A stretch of DNA of 64,000 nt, taken from assembly GCA_942493275.1 (NCBI GenBank), contig OW818687.1, positions 1,674,001-1,738,000 on the forward strand. Reading direction: 5' to 3'. This DNA is from G942493275 sp942493275 (lineage in GTDB: Bacteria; Actinomycetota; Coriobacteriia; Anaerosomatales; PHET01). Of this stretch, positions 52,235-62,800 are shown piece by piece. A program made the position numbers and the translations under genes. How positions within the stretch are numbered: the first letter of the stretch is position 1; every line of letters begins with the position of its first letter. The notes beneath the pieces were generated by a model. The model was not told the origin of the DNA and did not search any database. It worked only from the letters and a program-made list of their open reading frames with translations.

Positions 52235-52327
52235 CGAAATGGGAAGACTCGTTGTGCACGGGTTGTCTGTACGCCGGTGCGGCTGTACGACTCCTTCGAC
52301 CGTCACAGGACTCAAGGTGCGACTGTC

Positions 52328-52930
52328 GTGAAACCCTGGACCGAGTCCACGTTCGTGTTCATCTCGACCAACCCCGTCCACGATCCGGGTGGAGTCGAGG
52401 AGCGCTGGCTCGACGTCATGGCCGATCTCACCCGCCGAGGATCGACCGTTCGGTTCCTGTGCCTGATGGGCTCCCCGGTCGAAGCGCGTGCGCGCGCCCT
52501 GCGAGGGGTACAGGTCGACCCCTACATACTCGACAAGTGGAACGTGATCCGCTCCCGCTCGCGCCTGCGCAAGTACCTGCGGCGCTACGATCCGGTCTGC
52601 GCGCACTCGACCGGGGTCGAGGCCGACCTGCTTCTGCGATGGGCCGCGCGCAAGGTTCCCGGCACGCGCATCGCACACACTGTCACCGACGACCCTCAGC
52701 GCACGCGCCGGCTCGGCCCCATCGACGCGCTGATGCGCCGCTTCGACGAGTTCGGCATGCGCCGCTCGGACGCGGTGTTCGCCGAGACACCGGAGCTCGT
52801 CGCCGAGATCGTGAAGGCTGGCGTCGCCGGGGAGCGCGTTGTGTTCGATCCCGACATCGAGGTCGGTGGTTCGACGCGGGAGTCAGTCGCCCGACACGTG
52901 GATCTCTACCAGGGGTTCATGCACGCCTAG
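52328..52930 (+). CDS. Glycosyltransferase-like protein with only the N-terminal GT-B lobe
   Basis: 200 residues. FVFISTNPVHDPGGVEERWLDVMADL matches the acceptor lobe of GT4 proteins (shown here in parts: PVHDPGGVEERWLD), with HSTGVEADLLL and DAVFAETPELV near the end of that lobe. The donor lobe and the E-x7-E motif are missing and no remnant is visible after the stop. It could be a degraded gene, a subunit that pairs with a separate donor lobe, or a regulatory relic. GTG 52328 has CAAGGTG upstream; an earlier GTG at 52277 is less likely. Confidence 0.5.
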   Translation: MKPWTESTFVFISTNPVHDPGGVEERWLDVMADLTRRGSTVRFLCLMGSPVEARARALRGVQVDPYILDKWNVIRSRSRLRKYLRRYDPVCAHSTGVEADLLLRWAARKVPGTRIAHTVTDDPQRTRRLGPIDALMRRFDEFGMRRSDAVFAETPELVAEIVKAGVAGERVVFDPDIEVGGSTRESVARHVDLYQGFMHA

Positions 52931-53048
52931 GCCCGCGCTTCACCGCACAATCTCCACACTCTCGGCCGAGGACTACTTCTATACTCGGCATGCAGCATGC
53001 ATTGAATCGGGGCGCAGCCACTGGCTGTGCGAGAAAGGAATCCCCTCG

Positions 53049-53642
53049 ATGGGTCGATTCTCCACCTTCGTGACTAAAGCGGGCATCGCGCTGGCACTGT
53101 GCGCAGTGCTCGCCGCGCCTTTGCTGCTGGTGGGCTGTTCCGGTGGCGAGGCAGGGCCTCAGGCCGATCGTCCGCGCAGCAGCGAGCTGACCCCGGGCGA
53201 GTTCCCCGACGACGTTCCGCCCGTCGCTGAGGCGCCGCCCCCTCCGATGCTCCGAGACCCCGAGACTGCCGTCTACTCATATCTCCGGTGGATCACGTAC
53301 GCGTACCGCGTCCTGAACTCCGACGTGGCGACGCACGCATTCAGCGTGTACGAGGAGGTTCGCGTCAACTCCTACGTGGAGCTCAACCGCCAAGAGGGTC
53401 GGGCCATCGACCAGCGCCTCCTGGACTTCCAGGTCAAGGACGTTCAGACCGTGGGGGAGACTGCGACCGTCGCGGTGGACGAGACGTGGACCTACCGCTA
53501 CATCGACATCAAGACCGTGAAGTATTCGAGCCCCATCCACACGGTCACCTACGACACGACGTACACGGTCGTGAACACCGAGGGCAAGGGCTGGCTGGTC
53601 GACAAAGTCGAGGCGTCAGCTCGCGGAGAGGCGCCCAAGTAG
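53049..53642 (+). CDS. Lipoprotein of unknown function
   Basis: 197 residues. A lipoprotein signal peptide ends in LLVGCS (lipobox, Cys30), followed by a Pro/Glu-rich spacer (PPVAEAPPPPM) and a folded domain (about 70-195) with the strand pattern of NTF2-like or DUF4878-type proteins: AVYSYLRWITYAYRVLNS and TVAVDETWTYRYIDI. AAAGGAATCC precedes the ATG; a -10-like TATACT lies at 52980-52985. It stands just upstream of the giant cytochrome and may be an outer-surface partner. Confidence 0.68.
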   Translation: MGRFSTFVTKAGIALALCAVLAAPLLLVGCSGGEAGPQADRPRSSELTPGEFPDDVPPVAEAPPPPMLRDPETAVYSYLRWITYAYRVLNSDVATHAFSVYEEVRVNSYVELNRQEGRAIDQRLLDFQVKDVQTVGETATVAVDETWTYRYIDIKTVKYSSPIHTVTYDTTYTVVNTEGKGWLVDKVEASARGEAPK

Positions 53643-53661
53643 TCCGCTCGTCGTGCCACCG

Positions 53662-53679
53662 GTGACATTCGTCACGAAT
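53662..53679. repeat. Small overlapping inverted repeats after the lipoprotein gene
   Basis: GTGAC-ATTC-GTCAC (53662-53675) overlaps ATTCGT-C-ACGAAT (53667-53679). No T-tract follows, so they may be protein sites or a weak transcript end rather than a standard terminator. Confidence 0.4.
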
Positions 53680-53699
53680 CCCCGAAAATCTCCATTAAT

Positions 53700-53717
53700 T
53701 AACCTGAAATCAGGTTA
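53700..53717. promoter_or_regulatory. Palindrome upstream of the cytochrome promoter
   Basis: TAACCTGA and TCAGGTTA are exact inverted copies separated by AA, inside an AT-rich patch and ending seven bases before the -35 element. This is the usual position of an activator site. Confidence 0.6.
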
Positions 53718-53724
53718 GTTCACC

Positions 53725-53753
53725 TTGACCTTGACCCCCTGTCTGCCGATACT
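53725..53753 (+). promoter_or_regulatory. Predicted promoter of the giant cytochrome
   Basis: TTGACC, 17-base spacer, GATACT. The start point would be near 53760, giving a leader of about 128 bases. A second palindrome, ATGAGA-AG-TCTCAT (53756-53769), covers the start point and is placed like a repressor site. Confidence 0.65.
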
Positions 53754-53755
53754 GC

Positions 53756-53769
53756 ATGAGAAGTCTCAT
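53756..53769. promoter_or_regulatory. Palindrome over the predicted start point
   Basis: ATGAGA and TCTCAT are exact inverted copies separated by AG, directly after the -10 element. Binding here would block initiation. The rest of the leader (53770-53887) shows no clear RNA element. Confidence 0.5.
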
Positions 53770-53887
53770 AAATTGGGGCTCACTGTGTGTTGTATCGGGT
53801 CGATCGTGTGTTGGCTGGGGCGGCTGACGAGAAGCGAGAGGCTCTGGTACGTCGAATCGGTTGCCGGAACCGGAGTGGGGATTGGGT

Positions 53888-56800
53888 ATGCGAAGCAGAA
53901 GTCTGCTAGCAGCGATGTTCGTGATGGTGGCCCTAGCGATAGCGGTGTTTGCACCTGCCGCGGCGAGCGCTGCACCTCATACGAACTACGAGTGCCTCCT
54001 GTGTCACGACAGCCTGTGGGGGATCAACTTCGACGTTGGCGCGGTCAACAAGGCCACCGCCTGTCGTAAGTGCCACCTCGACTCGCTCGCGAACACCCAC
54101 CCTTCGCACCAGGCGGGCGCCAACTGCGGAGCTCAGTGCCACCCCGGCTGGGGTAGCAGCCTGCTCGCCAACACCCCGACTAACGTCTACGCGAGCGGTT
54201 CGTTCGCTGCGCCCGGCTCGGAGAACAGCGCTGCCTCGATTCTGCACCTGATCCACGCGAACCCCCGCTGGCAGGCAGGCGTCACAAAGGACGGCGTGCA
54301 GTGCGGCAGCTGTCATGCCGCAGCCGCGTGCACTTCGTGCCACGACAACCCCGATCCGTCGCACTCTGAGCACACCAGTATCGACGAGACCACGGCGGTC
54401 TTCCCGGCCTGGACCGGCGATCTCGCACCCGGCGTCACGGGCGGCGACATCACCCAGAACACCATGCAGGTCAGCACGACCAACACATGCAACTCCTCGA
54501 CCTGCCACGACATTGATGGCATCGGCAGCGTCGCTCCGTTCATGCTCGATAGCTTCGTCCACCCTGCGGACGCCGCGAAGGACATGGGCAACAACTCGGC
54601 ATTTATCAAGTCGGGCACGTGGATGAACCAGAGCGGTTCTACGTTCTCGTACATGAAGCAGATACTCAGCAACTCGCCCAGCGCGTACGCCCAGTACACC
54701 TTCACCGGTGAGGTGTTCGTTCTGATCAGCGATCGCGACCAGTTCCGCGGCATCGCCGAGATCATCGTCGACGGCACACCGATTGGTACCGCCGATCTGT
54801 ACAGCGCGGTGACCAAGTACCAGCAGCCCGTGTACACCAGCCCTGAGCTTACGTACGGCACCCACACCATCCGGATCCGGCCTACTGGGACCAAGAACGC
54901 CAGCGCGCGAGGCAGCTACGTCTCAGTCGACCAGCTGCGCGTCTACGCGACGGCTCCCGGCTCTGTCGCGCCTGACTGCGGATCGTGTCACCCGGCAACG
55001 GTTCCCGATGCCCACGGCGGCGCGGTACATCCCGAGGGCGGCACCTCGTTCTCGCACGACGCCAGCCAGACCGCGGACAACCTGTATGCCACCGCTTACG
55101 GCAGCTACCGGTGCGACCTGTGCCACGAGATGCGTCTGCACACGGAGCATCAGGACCGCACCAGCTCGAGCGTCTACGGCATCCAGTGCACGTCGTGTCA
55201 CGAGACGTACGCGCCTCGCACGTGGACCGGAGCGTGGTCGAGCGGCGATGGCTGCAACTACGACGGCTGCCACACCACCACCCGCACCGCGCACACCGCC
55301 GAGGCCGCTGCGCACACGCCTCTGAGCGACGCCGCGAACCTGGAATGCCGTTCGTGTCACGCCGGCAACCTGGCGGCCGTTCACAACAACCCGTTCCCGG
55401 GCAATGGCTACCTCGAAGACGCGGCCAGCACCTGCGCCGCGTGCCACACCAAGACGCTCTACACCACCCAGAAGAGCTGCGTCTCCGCCGCTTGTCACGT
55501 CGCGTCCGGCACCCAGTCGATGGCGACCCACTACACCACGGGCGCGCACACCGCCACAGGCACCAACCTGAGCGCACCGATGGGCGCTGGCGGCACCGCG
55601 AGCGCCACCTGCAACAACTGCCACAACGGCGCGATCGGCGGACCCAGCACGGGTCTCGTCAACCAGCACACCAACGTGGCCGCCGCCGTAGGTAGCCCCT
55701 ACGGCACCACGGTCGACTGCCTTGAGTGCCACGACGACACCCGCAGCTACGGCGCTGTGGAGGTCGGCACGAATTGGGTCGCACGTACTTGCGAGGCATG
55801 CCACAAGGTTGGCGGTTCCGCTCCGATGCACGCCGCTGCGTCCGCGCCGGTCACTCCGGGAACCGGCCCCGAGGGCTGCGGCTCCACCGGTAGCAGCTGC
55901 CACACGAGCAACGATCTCCACGGCCTGCACCGCAACGCCGCCGGCGGCTGCAACCTCACCGGTTGCCACGACTACACGCTGCAGGCCAACGTGCCGACTC
56001 TCACCGGTTGCGGCGTCGGCTCGAGCGGCTGCCACGCTACCTACACCAACACGTCGCACGCTCACGCTACTGACGCGACCAAGCACGCGCCCACGGGCAC
56101 GCAGCAGGCGGTCGACACGAGCTATTACTCGACCCAGTGCGGTGCGTGTCACGATGTCCAGACCAACGGGACCTCGCTCACCAGTGAGCACGCTCTCGCG
56201 TCATCCGCCAGGACCGGCAATGCGAACAACTGCCTGAACTGTCACAACCACGCGAACTCCACCACTGCCGTCGGCAACAACTGGACGGCGAAGAACTCGA
56301 CGACCGCGTGCGCGGCCTGCCACACCGGCGGCCTTGCGATCCACGCCGACAAGGGTTCCGCGGCGCACTCGGATGTGACGAGCGCGGGTTGCTCTGACTC
56401 GGGTGTCGGCTGCCACAACTCCGCGGACCTCTCGAACGTGGGTGCGACCAACGTCGTCAACACCAACATCCACGCCAACTGCCTCAAGTGCCACGACCGC
56501 GCAGGTGTCGCCACCTGGACGGCCGCCGGACAGGGCAACATGAAGTGGAATCCGGCGCTCGACACCTGCGGTACCGGCCGCGAGTGCCACAGCACCGGCT
56601 ACAACACCACCACCTACGTACACAACACGGTCACCGGCGCGGATGCCGGCAAGCACGGTGCATCCGGCATGGCGACCGAGATCGCGACCGGCGCCGGCGA
56701 TGCATGCAGCGACTGCCATAGCAGTGCACTCAACACCGCACACACGGGTACGACGTCAGCACTCGGTTCTGGTAACCCGGCGTGGACCAACACCTGCACC

Positions 56801-59800
56801 GGATGCCACAACACCAACACGGGCATCACCTCGGCGGCGGTCGTCAAAGCCGGCTGGGCTGCTCGCACCTGCGACGCCTGCCACGTGACAGCCGGCCCGG
56901 GCAAGCACGACCGCTTCGTCCCGGCCAACCACTCGGCTACGCCGTTCGGTGCGAACACTTGCGACGAAGCCTGCCACCCGATGTTCACCACGTTTGAGTT
57001 TGGTGACATCCACGACGAGACAGTCCTCGGCTGCAGGCTTTCGGGCTGCCACGACGTGCTTGACAAGGGCATGGGCTCCGCCGAGAGGACCTGCGGCGGC
57101 ACCTCCACCTGTCACAACGGTTATGCCGACGGCAGCCACGGTTCGGCGACGGCGCACACATTCACCGCCGCGTCCGACTACGTCGCCGCGACGGAGACCG
57201 GGTGCACCAACTCCGGTTCCGGCTGTCACGGTACCGACGCCACCTACGGCAACTACGGTCCGGACTACCACCCGTACTCCGGCTGTGTCTCCGGCATGTG
57301 CCACGCGCCGGCCAACCCGAGCTACGTCAAGCTCGGCACGCCTCGTGAATGCACCAGCTGCCACAGCGGCACGTACACCTACGCCGGTGATCAGATTCCG
57401 CTGACGGGTGCTCCCGCCAACGGCCATTACAGCGAGACGACCCACACCGCGACCGCCGAGAACATGAGCGTGCAGATCGGTTCCGGTACCGCGAAGGCCA
57501 CGTGCGCCAACTGCCACAACGCCACAATCGGCGGTGCCGGCAACGGTTACATGAACCAGCACTCCAACAACGGTGTGGCCGGTTCGTCGTACGGTCCCGC
57601 CATCGGTTGCGGCGAGTGCCACAACGACACGCGCAGCTACGGCAACGCCGAGGTCATCACCGCTTCGCGCACCGACCAGTGCGCCGACTGCCACAAGGCC
57701 GGCGGCACCTCGGTGTTCGATCACGCTTCGAGCGTGCCCGCGGTCGCTGGTACCGGCACTGCAGGCTGCGGCTCGACGGGCTCCGCGTGCCACAGCAACA
57801 ACGACCTGCACGTGGTTCACGAGAACGCTGCCGGCGGCTGCAGCCTCACTGGCTGCCACAACTACGCCCTCCAGGCCAACAAGCCGGTCGAGACCACGTG
57901 CGGCACGGGCGCTGCGGCGAGCTGCCACCCGAGCTACACCAACACCACGCACGCTCACGCCACCGACGCGACCAAGCACGCGCCGACCGCGCTCACGCAG
58001 GCAAACGCCACCACGTACTACTCGACGGCGTGCGGCGCCTGCCACGACATCCAGACCAGCGGCATCTCGCTCACCAGCGAGCACGCGCTCTCGACGTCTG
58101 CGAAGTCCGGCAACGCCAACAACTGCCTCAACTGTCACAACAACGCCAACTCGGCGACGGCGGTGGCCAACAACTGGTCCGCCAAGGACACCGCCACCGC
58201 CTGCTCGGTGTGCCACACCGGCGGCCTGGCGATCCACGCCGACGCCAATGCCGCGGCCCACACCGACGTCACGAGCGCCGGCTGCGGCGCGACCGGCATC
58301 GGTTGCCACAACTCCAACGACCTCTCCGCGGTCGGCGCGGTGACCACGGTCAACACCAACATCCACGCGAGCTGCCTGCGCTGCCACGACCGCACGGCGA
58401 CTTCGCCCAACGTGGCGTGGAACCCGGCCAACGACACCTGCGGCTCGGGTCGCGAGTGCCACGGCACGGCGGGCCAGTACAACACGTCGACCTACGTCCA
58501 CAACGGCGGCACGGGCGCGGGCCTGGCCGACGGTAACGACGCGGCGCACCACGTCGACCCGTCGATGACCGGCACGGTGGGCGCAGGCGCGAACAACACC
58601 TGCGGCACCTGCCACACGGGTGCGCTGGCTAACGCTCACGCCACGACGATGACCGGCTGGGCCAACACCTGCACCAGCTGCCATAACTCGACGCTGGGCT
58701 CGAACGTCTCGGCCAACCAGGTCAAGGCGGGCTGGTCCACCGACGACTGCATGGACTGCCACACCGCGATCGGCGGCCAGCACTCCAGGTATGGCACCAG
58801 CAACCACAACGGTATTCCTGCCGGTGCCTACACCTGCGACGAGGCGTGCCATAGCTCCTACAGCACCATGGATCTCGCCGACATCCACGACGGCACAGCC
58901 AATGGCTGTACCGCAACCGGGTGCCACGCGCAGAACAAGGCGATGACCACCGCCGACAAGACGTGCGGCACCGGCGGCGCTTGCCACACCGGCCACACCG
59001 ATGGCAACCACGGCTCCGCCACGGCGCACAGCTTCTCGACCGCGTCGAACTACAGTGGCGCGACCGAGGTCGGCTGTACCAACTCGGGCGCGGGCTGTCA
59101 CGGCACCGAGTCCGGCTACACCAACTATTCGGTAGCGCAGTACCACCCGATCGGCGCGAGCACGTGCCTGAGCGGCGGATGCCACACCAGCCCGAGCAAG
59201 GGCTCGTTCACCGGCGATCAGACCGAGGAGTGCGTGGGCTGCCACGACGGCGCGTTCTCGCTCGCCGGTGACGTTGTTCCGCTGACCGGCGCTCCCACCA
59301 ACGGCCACTACAGCACGACCACGCACGACGCTTCGGCCGAGAACATGTCGACCCAGATCGGTTCCGGTAGCGCGAAGGCCACCTGCGCCAACTGCCATAG
59401 CGCCACCATCGGTGGCGTCGGCAACGGCTACATGAACCAGCACAGCAACGTGTCGGTTTCCGGCTCGAGCTACGGCGCGGCCCTGGGTTGCGGCGAGTGC
59501 CATAACGACACCCGCAGCTACGGTCAGGTCGAAGTCACCAACGGCACGCTCACCGATCAGTGCGCCGACTGCCATAAGGCCGGCGGCACCTCGGTGTTCG
59601 ATCACGCCGCGAGCGTGCCTGCGGTGGCCGGTTCCGGCACTGCGAGCTGCGGCTCGACCGGCATCAACTGCCACGCCAGCAACGACCTGCACGCCCTGCA
59701 TGAGAACGCCGCGGGCGGCTGCAACCTGAGCGGCTGCCACGACTACGCGCTGCAGGCCAACAAGCCGACGGCCACCTCGTGTGGCACCGGCGGTGGCGCG

Positions 59801-62800
59801 TGTCACGGCGCCTACACCAACACCACGCATCTGCACGCGACCGATGCCACCAAGCACGCGCCGAGCACCACGACGCAGGCGGCCTCGACCACCTACTACT
59901 CCACCGCGTGCGGCGCCTGCCACGACATCCAGTCCAACGGCATCTCTCTCACCAACGAGCACGCGCTGGCCACCTCGGCCAAGACCGGCAACGCGGGCAA
60001 CAACTGCCTGAACTGCCACAACAACGCGAACTCGACGACGGCGGTCGGCAACAACTGGACGGCGCAGACCGGCACCACGGCGTGCTCGGTGTGCCACACG
60101 GGCGGCCTGGCGATCCATGCCGACGCCAATCCCGCGGCTCACACCGACGTCACGAGTGCGGGCTGCGGCGCGACCGGCATCGGCTGCCACAACTCCAACG
60201 ACCTCTCCGCGGTCGGTGCGGTGACCACGGTCAACACCAACATCCACGCGAACTGCCTGCGCTGCCACGACCGCACGGCGACCTCGCCCAACGTGGCATG
60301 GAACCCGGCCAACGACACCTGTGGCTCGGGCCGCGAGTGCCACGGCACGGCGGGCCAGTACAACACGTCGACCTACGTCCACAACGGCGGCACGGGCGCG
60401 GGCCTGGCCGACGGTAACGACGCGGCGCACCACACCGACACTGTCATGACCGGCACGGTGGGGGCGGGCGCGAACAACACCTGCGCCACCTGTCACACCG
60501 GCACTCTGACCAACGCGCACGCCACCACGCTCACGGGCTGGGCCAACACCTGCACCAGCTGCCACAACTCGACGCTGGGCTCGAACGTCTCGGCCAACCA
60601 GGTCAAGGCGGGCTGGTCCACCAACGACTGCATGGACTGCCACACCGCGATCGGCGGCCAGCACTCCCTGTACGGCACGGCGAGCCACAACGGCGTGCCG
60701 CAGGGCGGCAACACCTGCAACGAGGCGTGCCACGCCAACTCGACGACCATGGACCTGGGCGACATCCACGACGGCGTGGCCTCGGGCTGTACCGCGACCG
60801 GATGTCATGCGTCCAACAAGGCCATGGGTTCGGCGGCCAAGACCTGCGGTGGCGCAACTGGTGCCTGCCACGTGAACTACACCGACACCACCCACGCTCA
60901 CACGAGCGACGTGACCAAGCACGCGCCGAGCAACACCACCCAGGCGGTCTCGACGACCTTCTCGAGCGTCGCATGCGGCAGCTGCCACGACATCCAGTCC
61001 AACGGTATCTCGCTGACCACCGAGCATGCGCTCGCGACATCAGCCAAGACCGTCAACGCCGGCAACAACTGCTACAACTGCCACCTGAACGCGGCTTCGA
61101 CCACAGCGGTCAACAACAACTGGAGCGCGCAGACGACGACCGGCGCATGCGCCGCGTGCCACGGCGTCGCTACACTCGACGTCGCTCACCCGAGCGGCGT
61201 CAACGCGACCGCTCACACAGTGGCCACCAACACCAACTGCGGCAACTCCGGTGCGGGTTGCCATCCGACCAACGACCTGTCTCAGGTCGGCACGCCGAGC
61301 ACCACGGCCAACATCCACCTCAACTGCCTGAAGTGTCACGATCGCGCTGGTGTGGCGACGTGGACGACACCTGGCCAGGGCAACATGAAGTACGACCCGG
61401 CCAAGAAGTCCTGCGGCCAGAACACCACCTCGTGCCACAGCTCGACCTACTACAGCACCACGACGCTGCGCCACAAGATCGGCACCGGCTCTGAGGTCAC
61501 CGGCAACGAGGCGAACCACACTGATACCGTCATGACCGGCACGGTCAGCACGGGTCCGAACAACACGTGTGCGGCGTGCCATAGCGGCGGCCTCGCCACC
61601 GCGCACGCCACGACGCTCACCGGCTGGGCCAACACGTGCACGAGCTGTCACAACAGCACGCTCGGCACCAGCGTTTCGCCGACGCAGGTCAAGAACAGCT
61701 GGTCCACCAACGATTGCATGGACTGCCACACCGCAATCGGCGGACAGCACTCGCGCTTCAATATCACCAACCACGCCGGCGTCCCCACGGGCGTAGGCAA
61801 CACCTGCAACGAGGGCTGCCACGCCGACTACACCACCATGGACCTGGCCGACATTCATGACGGCACTCCGAACGGCTGCAAGACCGCCGGCTGTCATAGC
61901 CTCGACACCCCGATGACCTCGGGCGTCAAGGGCTGCGGCGGGACCGCGGCATGCCACACCGGCTACGCTGACGGCCACTACGCGGTCAACCACGACTCGG
62001 TCGACATCTGGAAGACCAACTTCCCCAACCAGGACACGTTCGTGTGGAACAGCATCACCTACACCTACGGCAAGGACGTCGGGTGCGGCGGATCGCAGTC
62101 CGCAGGTTCCTGGACGTGCCACTACTCCGACTTGGTGAAGGAGCACGCAACGGCTGCTGCCGGTGGCGCTGGCCGTTCGATGGACCTCGGCGGCGTCGGT
62201 TGCGGTGTTTGCCACACCGACAAGGGCGGTACGGTCGGTACCGGCGCGAACCGCTCGGGCGTCATCGCCACGATCGCCGCGAACGACATGCGCTGTACCA
62301 GTTGCCATACGGGCAACCTGACAACCGGCGTCGATGCTGCTCACCAGGGCGTCGCCACGCGCACCGGCAGCATCGTCAAGGGCCAGGGAGATCCGCTCAA
62401 CGAGTTCAAGGCCTATCCGCAGACAAACGGTGTGGACGCCTCCGGTGGACACCGCGCCAGCCCGGCCAACCCGGTCTGGCCGCGCACGACGTTCACCGGC
62501 ACCGTCAACGGCGTGACGCCGGGCACTCTCGCATGGGCCGGCACGTATACCGGCACCAACCCGCGCACCAGCGCGACGTGGAAGAACGGCGACTTCGTGA
62601 TGTGCGAGGACTGCCACTACTTCGCTGCTGGCGCTACCGGCCCGCAGGGTGCAAGCGTCCCGTTCTACTTCGACGGAGCCAGCGCCTCCGGCGGTTCACC
62701 CACAGGCATCGCGGCAGGCACTCACTGGTACGACTCGAACCCTTCGAAGACGACGCCTGCGCCGTGCAACAAGTGCCACCTCACTCTGTCGTCAGCGGTG

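Noticed and set aside
56756..61027. A 1423-codon open frame on the minus strand within the cytochrome gene
   Set aside because: It is opposite a gene with clear signal peptide and dozens of haem motifs; long antisense frames arise from GC-rich codon bias and repeats. The predicted protein is Arg/Val/Gly-rich without domains.
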